From the NCBI RefSeq assembly GCF_029222965.1, contig NZ_JARHUD010000008.1:103915-167914 (forward strand): a stretch of 64,000 nucleotides of DNA, in the 5' to 3' direction. Under the pieces are notes generated by a model that was given only the letters and a program-made list of their open reading frames with translations, did no database searches and was not told where the DNA came from. The stretch is from Aquibaculum arenosum (GTDB lineage Bacteria > Pseudomonadota > Alphaproteobacteria > Kiloniellales > DSM-21159). Numbering within the stretch: the stretch's first letter is position 1; each line of letters starts with the position of its first letter. This document shows, piece after piece, positions 43,170-51,680 of the stretch. The position numbers were made by a program, and so were the translations under genes.

Positions 43170-44390
43170 TTACCCGCCCTTGCCCGGAACGATCAAATGC
43201 TCCGGCCCGTAGGGGAAGCCGGTGATGTTGCGGTTGCCCTCCTCGGTAATCACGAGAATGTCGTGCTCGCGATAGCCGCCGGCGCCCGGCTGGGACTCCG
43301 GCAGGGTGATCATGGGCTCCATGGAAACGACCATGCCCGGCTCCAGCACCGTCTCGCAGTCCTCGCGCAACTCAAGGCCCGCCTCCCTGCCGTAGTAGTG
43401 GCACAGCACGCCGAAGGAGTGCCCGTAGCCGAAGGAGCGATACTGCAGCAGGTCCTCCGAAGCGTAGAGCGCGTTCAATTCCATGGCGATGTCCGAGCAT
43501 TTCCGGCCCGGGACCAGAAGCTCCTTGCCCCGATCGTGGACCCGGCAGTTGAACTCCCAGAGCCGCAGATGGGCATCGCTCGCCGTTTCGGCGAAGAGCG
43601 TGCGCTCCAGGGCCACGTAGTAGCCGGCCACCATGGGAAAGCAGTTGAGCGAGAGGATGTCGCCGCGCTGGATGCGGCGGCTGGTGACCGGATTGTGCGC
43701 GCCGTCGGTGTTGATGCCGGACTGGAACCAGGTCCAGGTGTCCATCAGCTCGGCATGGGGCCAGGACCGTGCGATCTCCCGCACCATCGTTGCCGTTGAG
43801 TGCAGCGCCACCTCATGCTCCGGCACGCCCACCGCCGTCGCCTCCACGCAGGCCGCCCCACCCAGATCGGCGATGCGCGCCATTTCGGTGATGTGGGCGA
43901 TCTCCTCCTGGGACTTGATCATGCGCAGGCGCATGGCCGGGGCGGCGATGTCGACGAACTCGACGCCGGGAAACTCCCGCTCAAGCAGCTGCATCAGCTC
44001 CAGGTTGACGTGGTCGAACTCGATGCCGATGCGCTTGGCGCCACCCACCAGCTTGCGCACTGCGTGGAAGTAGTTGGCCCGGTTCCAGTCGGTGTAGGTG
44101 ACATTGTCGCCAAAGCTGCGCCGCCAGGGCTGGCCGCCGTCGATCCCGGCGCTGATCGTCGTGGCCGTCTCATGGTCGATCACCAAGCCATAGCGGCGGC
44201 CGAAGTAGCAGTAGAGAAAGTCGGAGTAGTAATTGATGTTGTGATAGGAGGTGAAGAGCGCGGCGTCGATGCCCGCCTCCGCCATGTGCCGCCGGATGGC
44301 ATCCTGCCGGCGCTGCATCTCCGCGGCCGAGAAGGTCGGCTGCACCTTCTCACCGTTCCCACGATAGTCCTGAAAGCGCTCGCGCTCCAT
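43170..44390 (-). CDS. creatinase (creatine amidinohydrolase), M24 fold
   Basis: Hydrolyses creatine to sarcosine and urea. The 406 residues are strikingly similar to Pseudomonas creatinase: FTSYHNINYYSDFLYCYFGR, IDGGQPWRR, ELMDTWTWFQSGINTDGAHN, GDILSLNCFPMVAGYYVALE, YGHSFGVLCHYYGREAGLEL and VSMEPMITLPE. The catalytic histidine is in GYGHSFG. Unlike true M24 peptidases it does not keep the full dimetal ligand set. It is divergent from a LysR regulator and close to an ABC importer, which together make a plausible creatine/guanidino-compound use locus. No creatininase or sarcosine oxidase gene is in the window. Confidence 0.95.
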   Translation of the reverse strand: MERERFQDYRGNGEKVQPTFSAAEMQRRQDAIRRHMAEAGIDAALFTSYHNINYYSDFLYCYFGRRYGLVIDHETATTISAGIDGGQPWRRSFGDNVTYTDWNRANYFHAVRKLVGGAKRIGIEFDHVNLELMQLLEREFPGVEFVDIAAPAMRLRMIKSQEEIAHITEMARIADLGGAACVEATAVGVPEHEVALHSTATMVREIARSWPHAELMDTWTWFQSGINTDGAHNPVTSRRIQRGDILSLNCFPMVAGYYVALERTLFAETASDAHLRLWEFNCRVHDRGKELLVPGRKCSDIAMELNALYASEDLLQYRSFGYGHSFGVLCHYYGREAGLELREDCETVLEPGMVVSMEPMITLPESQPGAGGYREHDILVITEEGNRNITGFPYGPEHLIVPGKGG

Positions 44391-44473
44391 CTCTGCACCC
44401 CGTTTGCATCAAGTTTTATTCAAGACTGAGGTAGATCCAGTCGCCTTGTCAAAGGAACCTTTCTCGTGCCAGC

Positions 44474-44488
44474 ATGAGTTTGCTTCAT
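44474..44488. promoter_or_regulatory. LysR-type box (T-N11-A) between creatinase and lysR
   Basis: ATGAGTTTGCTTCAT is an interrupted palindrome with the T-N11-A geometry of LysR-type sites, flanked by a further perfect repeat CCAGCAT (44469-44475) and ATGCTGG (44490-44496). It sits just before the preferred lysR start and 84 bases from the creatinase start. Thirteen of its 15 bases match the site at 49088-49102 upstream of the neighbouring ABC operon. Confidence 0.6.
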
Positions 44489-44506
44489 AATGCTGGGGCG
44501 ATCGAA

Positions 44507-45436
44507 ATGCATCCGCCGCTCACCGCCCTGCGCGCCTTCGAGGTTGCGTCGCGACATGGCAGCTTCTCCGCTGCAGCCGAAGAACTCTGCGTCACCCAAT
44601 CGGCCGTCAGCCATCAGATCCGCCACCTGGAAGACTGGATGGGCGCGCCGCTTTTCGTTCGCGGCAAGGGCAACCGGCTCAGCCTGCTGCCGCATGGAGC
44701 GGCACTGGCGCAAACGCTCACGCACTCTTTCGCCGAGATCGACGCGGCCTGCCGTCGGGCACGCCAGGCCAAGGATCCCCCCAGCCTGGTGATCGCCGCC
44801 ATCCCCTCGCTGGCCGTCTGCTGGCTGATCCCCCGCCTCACCGACTTTCGCCGGCGGCACCCGGAGGTGCACCTGCGGGTGGTCTATGCCCTGCATGGCC
44901 AGGCAATTGATTTCGCCGACGTGGACCTGGCCCTGATATTTTCCAAGGCAGGGCCGCCGCGCCTGGACGGCGCACGCGCCACGCCCTTTCTGCCCGGCGC
45001 CAGCGCTCCAGTGTGCAGTCCTGCGCTGGCCGCGACCATGCGGCGCGGCGAGGACTACGACCTGAGCGATGCCCTGCTGTTGCACGATTCTGGCGTGGGC
45101 GGCTGGCAGCGCTGGTTCGTCCGGGCCGATCGACCGCTGCCCGGGGCCATCGACGGACCGGTCTTCGAGGACTTCAATCTGCTGCGCGCCGCCGCACTGG
45201 CCGGCCAGGGCGTCGCCCTCTGCCCCCTGGCCGTGATCGCCGATGACCTGCGCGACGAGCGGTTGGTGCCGCTCTCCGCGATTACGGTGCACGACGACAG
45301 CGGTTACTACCTCTTGGATAGCCCACCGCTGGGCAGCGCCACCCACGCAGCGGCGAAGGCCTTTCGGGAGTGGCTTTTTGCCAACCGGGACAATGCCGAT
45401 CCCGTGACCGTCCCTTTCGCCTCTGCCGGGAACTGA
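44507..45436 (+). CDS. LysR family transcriptional regulator (GcvA-like)
   Basis: A 309-residue LTTR. The HTH is ALRAFEVASRHGSFSAAAEE followed by LCVTQSAVSHQIRHLEDWMG, close to the GcvA subgroup; the rest is the periplasmic-binding-protein-like effector domain. The start at 44507 (MHPPLTALRAF) is chosen because an upstream ATG at 44474 lies inside the putative LysR box. It most likely controls the divergent creatinase gene and, given a matching box, the ABC importer operon that converges on its 3' end. The effector may be creatine or sarcosine (inference). Confidence 0.9.
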   Translation: MHPPLTALRAFEVASRHGSFSAAAEELCVTQSAVSHQIRHLEDWMGAPLFVRGKGNRLSLLPHGAALAQTLTHSFAEIDAACRRARQAKDPPSLVIAAIPSLAVCWLIPRLTDFRRRHPEVHLRVVYALHGQAIDFADVDLALIFSKAGPPRLDGARATPFLPGASAPVCSPALAATMRRGEDYDLSDALLLHDSGVGGWQRWFVRADRPLPGAIDGPVFEDFNLLRAAALAGQGVALCPLAVIADDLRDERLVPLSAITVHDDSGYYLLDSPPLGSATHAAAKAFREWLFANRDNADPVTVPFASAGN

Positions 45437-45465
45437 CGGCGACCGCTGTTGCGCCTGCATGGATA

Positions 45466-46317
45466 TCACGACTGGCCGGACCGCAGGCGGGCCGAGCGGC
45501 GGCGGAGCCATTCCGCGGTCAACAGCAACAGGACGGACAGGACGATCAGCAACGTTGCGGCGGCCAGGATATCGGGGCTCAACTGTTCCCTGATCCCCGA
45601 CCACATCTGGATTGGCACGGTGCGCTGATCGAACCCGGCAAGGAAAAGCGCAATGACCGGCTCGTCGAAGGAAATCACGAAGGCGAAGAGCGCGCCGGAG
45701 AAGATGCCGGGGCTGATCAGCGGCATCACCACCTTGAAGAAAGTTCTGAATGGAGTCGCGCCCAGACTGGCGGCGGCCCTGAGCAGACCCCGGTCGAAAC
45801 CCGACAGCGTCGCGGTGACGGTGATCACCACGAAGGGCGTTCCCAGCATGGTGTGCGCGATGATGATGCCGGGCAGGGTCTGCGCCAAACCGATCTGCGA
45901 ATAGAAGAAATAGGTGCCCGCCGCCACGACAATGAGGGGCACGATCAGCGGGAGCAGCACCACACTGGTGACACTCTTGCGAAAGGGCATGTAGGGACTG
46001 CTGAGCCCCAGCGCCGCCAGCGTTCCTAGAAAGGTCGAAAGCGCCGTTGCTGCCAGTGCGATTGCCAGGCTGTTGCCGATGGCAAGGCGCCAATTTGGAT
46101 TGGTCACGAGCTCCTGATACCAGCGGATCGAGAAGCCGTCGCTCTGGAAGGTCAGCATCTCCCGGGTGAAGGTGAAGTAGGGCTGAGCGTTGAAGGAAAG
46201 CGGAATGATCACAAGGATCGGGAGCATCAGGAAGGCATAAACCGACACGCACAGCAGGCGGTAGACGACGCGCCAAACCTTGTAGCGCAGGCCATAGTGG
46301 TCGTTCTGATCAGCCAT
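45466..46317 (-). CDS. ABC transporter permease (PotC-like, opine/polyamine class)
   Basis: A 283-residue permease with six membrane segments. PLSFNAQPYFTFTREMLTF, WYQELVTNPNWRLAIGNSL and the ATPase-coupling EAA-type loop GFDRGLLRAAASLGATPFRT are typical of the PotC/YdcV class. It is the third gene of an SBP-permease-permease operon; four bases separate it from the upstream permease. No ATP-binding gene follows, and the convergent lysR gene lies immediately beyond. Confidence 0.92.
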   Translation of the reverse strand: MADQNDHYGLRYKVWRVVYRLLCVSVYAFLMLPILVIIPLSFNAQPYFTFTREMLTFQSDGFSIRWYQELVTNPNWRLAIGNSLAIALAATALSTFLGTLAALGLSSPYMPFRKSVTSVVLLPLIVPLIVVAAGTYFFYSQIGLAQTLPGIIIAHTMLGTPFVVITVTATLSGFDRGLLRAAASLGATPFRTFFKVVMPLISPGIFSGALFAFVISFDEPVIALFLAGFDQRTVPIQMWSGIREQLSPDILAAATLLIVLSVLLLLTAEWLRRRSARLRSGQS

Positions 46318-46321
46318 CGCC

Positions 46322-47602
46322 CTACCCCAGCCGTATGCTGTCGCCGCCAAAAACGCGGCTGTAGAGCAGATAGAGCAGCAACACCGCGACCAGGATGACC
46401 CCGGACAGGGCCGCCGCCAGCCCCCAGTTGAGGGACTGCTGAATGTGGTAGGCCACGAAGCTGCTGATGAACTGGCCCGTGCGCCCCCCAACCAGCGCCG
46501 GCGTGATGTAGTAGCCGATGCACAGGATGAAAACGAGAATACAGCCGGCGCCGATCCCGGGTTTTGTCTGGGGCAGATAGACCCGCACGAAGGCCAGAAA
46601 GGGCGGTGCCCCGAGAGACGCCGCCGCGCGCATGTGCACCGGCGGTATGCTCTTCATCACGCTGTAGAGCGGCAAGACCATGAAGGGCAGCATGATGTGG
46701 GTCATGGCAACGATTGTGCCGGTCATGTTGTGCATCATGCGCAGCCGCCCATCATCGGAGATCAGGCCGAGCGCCACCAAAAGGTCGTTGAGCACACCCT
46801 GTTGCTGGAGCAGCACGATCCAGGCGGCCGTGCGCACCAGCAAGGCCGTCCAGAACGGCAGCAGCACGAGGATCAGCAAGAGGTTGCCGACGTGTGGCGG
46901 GCTGTTGGCAATGTGATAGGCGATCGGGAAGCCGAGCAGCAGGGTCAGGAGCACGATCAGCGCGCTGGCCCAGAGCGTTCGGCCAAAGAGCATCAGGTGA
47001 ATCTGCTCGTATTCCGGCCGGGCCACGATTTCGCCCATCGCATCGTAGCGATGGTCAAAGGCACCGAGATAGTGGCGGAGCGTGAAGGCCTCCCCCATGA
47101 TCTTGAGCGTCGACCAGAACTCCTGCTCGCCCCACTGCGGATGGATCGAGATCAAGCGATCCTGAAAGCTGCCGTCCGCCGCCGCGTCGTCGCCATCGAG
47201 CTCATTGGCCGTCCGCAGCAGGATGGTGCGCGCGCCGGCGATTTCGTGATTCAACTGCAGGGCAAGAGAACCAAGCGTGCCCGCTTCGTTGAGGTCCAGC
47301 AGTTCACCTGCAACGCTCGCATAGGCGGCTTCCGGCGGCAGTCCCTCGAAGTCCCAGGTGTCCAGCACTCTCATGGTTTCCGGCAGGGAATCGGCCACCT
47401 TCGGGTCGTAAAAGCTTCTGGCCATCATGTCGACCAGCGGCAGAGCGAAGAATACGACGATAAAGGCCAGCAACGGCATGGTGAGCGCGAAGGCTCGAAG
47501 CCTGTGGCGGCGGGTGGTCCGCCGCAACCGGCGCTTCAGCGACGCGTCAAGGACGGGCGCCGCGCCCTCTGTCAAAGTGGTGGACAAGGAAGCCCCCCGC
47601 AA
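46322..47602 (-). CDS. ABC transporter permease (PotB-like, opine/polyamine class)
   Basis: A 426-residue permease, about 130 residues longer than PotB because of a large periplasmic insertion (about residues 66-205) between membrane segments one and two. The core has the coupling loop MRAAASLGAPPFLAFVRVYLPQ and about six helices. Long-loop PotB relatives are known in importers of opines, polyamines and related compounds. It is the second gene of the operon, between the substrate-binding-protein gene and the PotC-like gene. Confidence 0.9.
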   Translation of the reverse strand: MRGASLSTTLTEGAAPVLDASLKRRLRRTTRRHRLRAFALTMPLLAFIVVFFALPLVDMMARSFYDPKVADSLPETMRVLDTWDFEGLPPEAAYASVAGELLDLNEAGTLGSLALQLNHEIAGARTILLRTANELDGDDAAADGSFQDRLISIHPQWGEQEFWSTLKIMGEAFTLRHYLGAFDHRYDAMGEIVARPEYEQIHLMLFGRTLWASALIVLLTLLLGFPIAYHIANSPPHVGNLLLILVLLPFWTALLVRTAAWIVLLQQQGVLNDLLVALGLISDDGRLRMMHNMTGTIVAMTHIMLPFMVLPLYSVMKSIPPVHMRAAASLGAPPFLAFVRVYLPQTKPGIGAGCILVFILCIGYYITPALVGGRTGQFISSFVAYHIQQSLNWGLAAALSGVILVAVLLLYLLYSRVFGGDSIRLG

Positions 47603-47650
47603 GAAGCCGACCCGGGTGGGACGTCAAGCCCCACCCGGCCTCTGCCTAGC

Positions 47651-48736
47651 TTAGCGCGCAAGCCAACTGGTGAAGCGATTCTCCGTGCGATCTCCGTGAT
47701 CCGCCCACCAGGACGCATCGAACTTCAAGGCGTTGGCGAAGTTGTCCGGGTGCGTGGGCAAGGTACGCGCGATCTCGTCCGGGATCGTTTCCAGGGCCGA
47801 CGTGCGCACCGGGGCGTAGGGGATGTACTTCGTCTGTTCAGCCATCCGCTCCGGCTGCGAGGCGAAGCTGATAAAGTCCCGTGCCAGCTCCACATTCTCA
47901 CCCCCCTTGGGAATGGACCACATGTTCAGCATCCACATCTGGTGGTCCCAGACGATCTTCACCGGCAATTCGTCTTCGTCGATCGCTGACTGGATCCGCC
48001 CGTTCCAGGAGACGGTCATGGCCACCTCGCCGTCTGCCAGGATCTGGACACTTTGCGCCCCGGTCTCCCACCAGACCGCGTCGTCCTTCACCTTCTCCAG
48101 GACGGCAAAGGCCCGGTTCATCCCTTCCTCGGTGCTGAGGACATCGTAAACATCCTCCGGCGCAACGCCGTCGGCCATAAGCGCGAACTCGAGCGTTCCC
48201 TGCGCCTTGCTTTGGATGCCTCGGCGCCCCGGAAACTTCTCGACATCAAAGAAATCGCTCAGAGTCGAGGGCTTCTCGTCCTGCTCAGCGAACTGGCGTT
48301 CGTCATAGGCATAGACAGTCGAGAAGATGATCGTGCCGATGGCGCATTCGCTGAAGGTGCCCTCGATAAAGTCGTCCTCGGCCGGCGTGCCGTCCGCCGC
48401 CGCCGGCATGGCGGTGACGTCCACTTCCTCGAACAGCCCTTCGGCACAGCCTCGGATGGCCTGGTGCTCCTCCACATCCGCAACATCCCAATGGACATTG
48501 CCGGCTTCTACCTGGGCCCGGATCGGACCGAGGTCGAAGTTGTAGTCAGCGGAATTCACGGTCACGCCCGCCTCGTCCATGAAGGGCTTATGATAGGCCT
48601 CGACCTGGCTGTTGGAGTAGGCACCCCCACCCGATACCACCGTAATCGACTGGGCACCTGCAGCGCCGGCCGCACCAAGGATCACGGCCATTCCGGCTGC
48701 CATGGCCAGGGCAGACCTGAAGTTTCGTCTCGTCAT
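47651..48736 (-). CDS. ABC transporter periplasmic substrate-binding protein (PotD-like)
   Basis: A 361-residue periplasmic binding protein with a Tat-like N-terminus (MTRRNFRSALAMAAG) and signal cleavage near AAGAQS. ITVVSGGGAYSNSQVEAYHK and GNVHWDVADVE are typical of the PotD/spermidine-putrescine-like group. By location next to creatinase and lysR, creatine or a related guanidino compound is a reasonable ligand, but this is inference. The ATG at 48736 has a GGGAGGGAG. It is the first gene of the operon. Confidence 0.9.
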   Translation of the reverse strand: MTRRNFRSALAMAAGMAVILGAAGAAGAQSITVVSGGGAYSNSQVEAYHKPFMDEAGVTVNSADYNFDLGPIRAQVEAGNVHWDVADVEEHQAIRGCAEGLFEEVDVTAMPAAADGTPAEDDFIEGTFSECAIGTIIFSTVYAYDERQFAEQDEKPSTLSDFFDVEKFPGRRGIQSKAQGTLEFALMADGVAPEDVYDVLSTEEGMNRAFAVLEKVKDDAVWWETGAQSVQILADGEVAMTVSWNGRIQSAIDEDELPVKIVWDHQMWMLNMWSIPKGGENVELARDFISFASQPERMAEQTKYIPYAPVRTSALETIPDEIARTLPTHPDNFANALKFDASWWADHGDRTENRFTSWLAR

Positions 48737-49187
48737 CAGCTTTCTCCCTCCCGTCCTTCTGTCCAGCGCTCCAAGCGCAATCTCTTGACGGCAGCAAAGG
48801 TGTTCTAACAACCATTCCCGGCATCGCCTGGCCCTGCTCGTTGTGACAAGGAGAAGAACAGGCGAGATACAATTGAATGATTAACCGATACCCAGCATCA
48901 AAACTGCCGTCAGGCCTAAGCTCTATTCCTGCAAATCGGCGTTGTTTTTGGCAACAGCACGACAGCATGAACCTTTCGTCACCTCATCAATCTACCGTTT
49001 TTACTTTTATTCTTACGGATAGATTGCTGAAGTATTCAGCGTAGGAGCGCCAATTTCTGCTGTCAAAAGAGCAAATCTCGCCGCATTATGAGATTGCCTC
49101 ATAAGCTGGAGCGGGCGCGCGCTTTCCCCAGCGGCCAGAAGCCAGTTCATGCGTCACCGGCTGCCCTACCCACTCGAATCCGGGGGA
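48737..49187. other. AT-richer intergenic region upstream of the PotD-like operon
   Basis: About 450 bases without a convincing gene, with lower GC than its surroundings. It holds the LysR box at 49088-49102 and a hairpin made of CAATCTACCG (48988-48997) and CGGATAGATTG (49016-49026, one bulged A) around a T-rich loop. The hairpin could belong to the promoter region of the ABC operon or to the 3' end of the SGNH transcript; it lacks the trailing T-run of a clear terminator. No RNA gene was recognised. Confidence 0.5.
49088..49102. promoter_or_regulatory. LysR-type box upstream of the PotD-like ABC operon
   Basis: ATGAGATTGCCTCAT, extended to perfect seven-base arms TTATGAG and CTCATAA (49086-49104), with T-N11-A geometry. 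It matches 13 of 15 bases of the site in the creatinase/lysR intergenic region. It is about 350 bases upstream of the PotD-like start, farther than usual, so either the promoter is distant or the site acts by looping. Confidence 0.55.
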
Positions 49188-49188
49188 T

Positions 49189-49821
49189 TTAACGGCGGAT
49201 GGACTCCGCCACGGCCGCGCCCAGCGCCTGGTGGGCCGAGGGTTGCAGGTGGATACCATCAGTCGGGCTTACGGTGGCAACCCAACCGGCATCGAGGAAC
49301 TTGAGTCCGCGGGCATCCGCCAGGGTGCTGTAGTGGGTGGCCAACTCCCGGCTGACCGCAGTTGCACCCCAGAACTCGCCGGCCAGCACGCCGGTTTCCT
49401 CCACCGAAGGCGGGCAAATCAGCAAGATCTCGAACCCGCCGTGCCGCGCCTGAATATCTGGCCAGAGCGCGATGTCCAGCAGGCCGGCAATCCCGGCCGT
49501 CACTCGCTCAGGCGTCGGGGCGAAGCGGGTCTTGCAGTCGTTGGTGCCGAGCATCAATGCCAGGAGATCGATGGGACCGTGACTGAGCAGGGCCATGTGC
49601 AGGCCGTTACGCCCGTTCATGTGCGCGCCCATCACCGGATCGTCAAACTGGGTGGTACGCCCCGGCAGCCCCTCTTCCACCAGCGACCACTCCGAGCCGA
49701 GGGCTGCGGCGCAGACCGTGGGCCAACGCGCCTGCGGGCCATGGCGGGCATAGTCGCCGCGCCGAACAATGGGCTTCAGGCCATGGGTGTTGCTGTCACC
49801 AAACGCGAGCAGGCAGGGCAT
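49189..49821 (-). CDS. SGNH/GDSL hydrolase (arylesterase-like)
   Basis: A 210-residue SGNH hydrolase with the block I LAFGDSNTHGL (nucleophile Ser), a Gly in block II, LMLGTNDCK (block III Asn) and the catalytic DGIHL (Asp-His) near the C-terminus. No signal peptide, so it is cytoplasmic. Relatives hydrolyse aryl esters, acetylated sugars or lactone-like compounds. It lies 77 bases after the IlvD/EDD dehydratase on the same strand and could act on a sugar lactone or acetylated sugar acid in the same pathway (inference). Confidence 0.86.
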   Translation of the reverse strand: MPCLLAFGDSNTHGLKPIVRRGDYARHGPQARWPTVCAAALGSEWSLVEEGLPGRTTQFDDPVMGAHMNGRNGLHMALLSHGPIDLLALMLGTNDCKTRFAPTPERVTAGIAGLLDIALWPDIQARHGGFEILLICPPSVEETGVLAGEFWGATAVSRELATHYSTLADARGLKFLDAGWVATVSPTDGIHLQPSAHQALGAAVAESIRR

Positions 49822-49898
49822 GGCTGGCGTCCCTCTCGCTTCTCTCAAAGCCCAGGCGCAGGGGCGAGATCAACTCCCCTGCGCCCATGAGCCACGAG

Positions 49899-51680
49899 TC
49901 AGTGGTTGTCGCGCGGCAGGTTGCGGGCCACCCGCTGGTAGGCCGTCGCCAGTTCCAGGCAGCCGCCTTCGGCGAGCTGGCCCACATTGGCGCGATAGAT
50001 CTCCTGCCAGGGAGTATAGTTTTTGATCTCCGGCGGCGTCCAGGCGGCGCGTCGGGCCTCCCACTCGCCGTCGTCCACCAGGGCATCCATGGTCGACCTG
50101 TTGAGGTCCAGGCGCACCCGATCGCCCGTCTGTAGCAGTGCGAGCCCGCCGCCCACCACCGATTCCGGCGAGGCATTGAGGATAGAGGGGCTTTCAGAGG
50201 TGCCTGACTGGCGCCCGTCCCCCACGGTGGGCAGATGGGTGACGCCCTCGCGCAGCAGCGCATCCGGCGGCTGCATGTTCACCACCTCGGCCGAGCCGGG
50301 GTAGCCGACGCAGCCGACGTTGCGGATAAAGAGGATGGTGCGGTCGTCGATCTCGAGCGCGGGGTCGTTGAGGCGATCATGATAGTCCTCCGGCCCCTCG
50401 AAGACCACGGCGCGGGCCTCGAAGATATTTTCCTTGCCCGGCTCCGAGAGATAACGCTGGCGGAAGTCCTCCGAGATCACGCAGGTCTTCATCAGCGCCG
50501 AGTCGAAAAGGTTGCCCGAGAGCACCAGGAAGCCGGCCTTCTCGCGCAGCGGCTCGGCGCAGGTCTTGATCACCTCTGTGTCCTGGCTCTCCCAGTTGGC
50601 CAATGTCTCGCGCATCGGCTTGCCGGCCACCGTCATCGCGTCTTCGCGGATGTAGCCCGCCTTGCGCAGCTCGCCCATCACCGCCGGCACGCCGCCGGCG
50701 CGAAAGAAGGATTCGCCCAGATACTCACCCGCCGGCTGCATGTTCACCAGCAGCGGCACCTCGAAACCAATCTTCTGCCAATCGGTGACGTGCAGGTCGA
50801 TGCCGGCATGGCGCGCCACGGCCTGGAGATGCGGCGGCGCATTGGTGGAGCCGCCGATGGCCGAGTTCACCACGATGGCGTTCTCGAAGGACTGGCGGGA
50901 GAGGACGTCGGAGGGCTTAAGGTCCTCGTAGACCATCTCGACGATGCGCCGGCCGGTCTCATAGGCCATGGCCATGCGCTCGCGGAAAGGCGCGGGGATT
51001 GCGGAACTTCCCGGCAGCGTCATGCCCAGGGCTTCGGCCATGGCGTTCATGGTGCTGGCGGTGCCCATGGAGTTGCAGTGACCGAGCGAGGGCGCGCTGG
51101 CGCAGACGCGGTTCATGAACTCGTCGTAGTCGATCTTGCCTTCGGCCAGCAGGCGTCGGCTTTCCCAAACGATGGTGCCCGAGCCGGCGCGCTTGCCCTT
51201 CCACCAGCCGTCGAGCATAGGCCCGCCGTTGAGCGCGATCGCCGGCAGGTCCACCGTCACTGCACCCATCAGCATGGCCGGCGTGGTCTTGTCGCAGCCG
51301 GTGGTCAGCACAACGCCGTCGATGGGATAGCCGTAGAGCACCTCGACCAGGCCGAGGTAGGCCAGGTTGCGGTCCAGCGCCGCGGTGGGCCGCTTGCCGG
51401 TTTCCTGGATCGGATGGACGGGGAACTCCATGGGGATGCCGCCGGCATCACGAATGCCCGCCTTCACCCGCTCCTTCAAGAAGACGTGGATCTTGTTGCA
51501 AGGGGCCAAGTCGCTGCCGGTCTGGGCGATGCCGATGACCGGGCGCTCGCCCTGCAGTTCGTCGCGGGTGTACTCCTGGTTCTGATAGCGCTCGACATAG
51601 AGCGCGGTCATCCCTGGATTGTTGGGATTGTCGAACCACTCCTGCGAGCGGAACTTCTTGTGTGCGCGAGTATCTCCCAT
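49899..51680 (-). CDS. IlvD/EDD-family sugar-acid dehydratase (L-arabonate/D-galactonate dehydratase-like)
   Basis: A 593-residue dehydratase with the IlvD/EDD hallmarks: QTGSDLAPCNKIH, LTTGCDKTTPAMLMGA with iron-sulfur cysteines, SLGHCNSMGTASTMNAM and VNSAIGGSTNAPPHL. Its length and sequence resemble arabonate/xylonate/galactonate dehydratases more than dihydroxy-acid dehydratase. It would convert an aldonic acid to a 2-keto-3-deoxy acid, matching the KDGal kinase and KDPGal aldolase genes nearby. ATG 51680 has GGAGGA upstream. It is divergent from a TRAP transporter. D-galactonate is the likeliest substrate by context; L-arabonate is an alternative. Confidence 0.88.
   Translation of the reverse strand: MGDTRAHKKFRSQEWFDNPNNPGMTALYVERYQNQEYTRDELQGERPVIGIAQTGSDLAPCNKIHVFLKERVKAGIRDAGGIPMEFPVHPIQETGKRPTAALDRNLAYLGLVEVLYGYPIDGVVLTTGCDKTTPAMLMGAVTVDLPAIALNGGPMLDGWWKGKRAGSGTIVWESRRLLAEGKIDYDEFMNRVCASAPSLGHCNSMGTASTMNAMAEALGMTLPGSSAIPAPFRERMAMAYETGRRIVEMVYEDLKPSDVLSRQSFENAIVVNSAIGGSTNAPPHLQAVARHAGIDLHVTDWQKIGFEVPLLVNMQPAGEYLGESFFRAGGVPAVMGELRKAGYIREDAMTVAGKPMRETLANWESQDTEVIKTCAEPLREKAGFLVLSGNLFDSALMKTCVISEDFRQRYLSEPGKENIFEARAVVFEGPEDYHDRLNDPALEIDDRTILFIRNVGCVGYPGSAEVVNMQPPDALLREGVTHLPTVGDGRQSGTSESPSILNASPESVVGGGLALLQTGDRVRLDLNRSTMDALVDDGEWEARRAAWTPPEIKNYTPWQEIYRANVGQLAEGGCLELATAYQRVARNLPRDNH

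Noticed and set aside
44420..46276. 618-residue minus-strand open frame spanning lysR and part of the permease gene
   Set aside because: It crosses two well-supported genes and consists of Arg/Gly/His-rich shadow sequence.
48988..49026. Hairpin considered as an intrinsic terminator for the SGNH hydrolase transcript
   Set aside because: It is about 160 bases past the gene, its stem is AT-rich with a bulge, and no T-run follows on the minus strand; it is recorded only as a structure inside the intergenic region.
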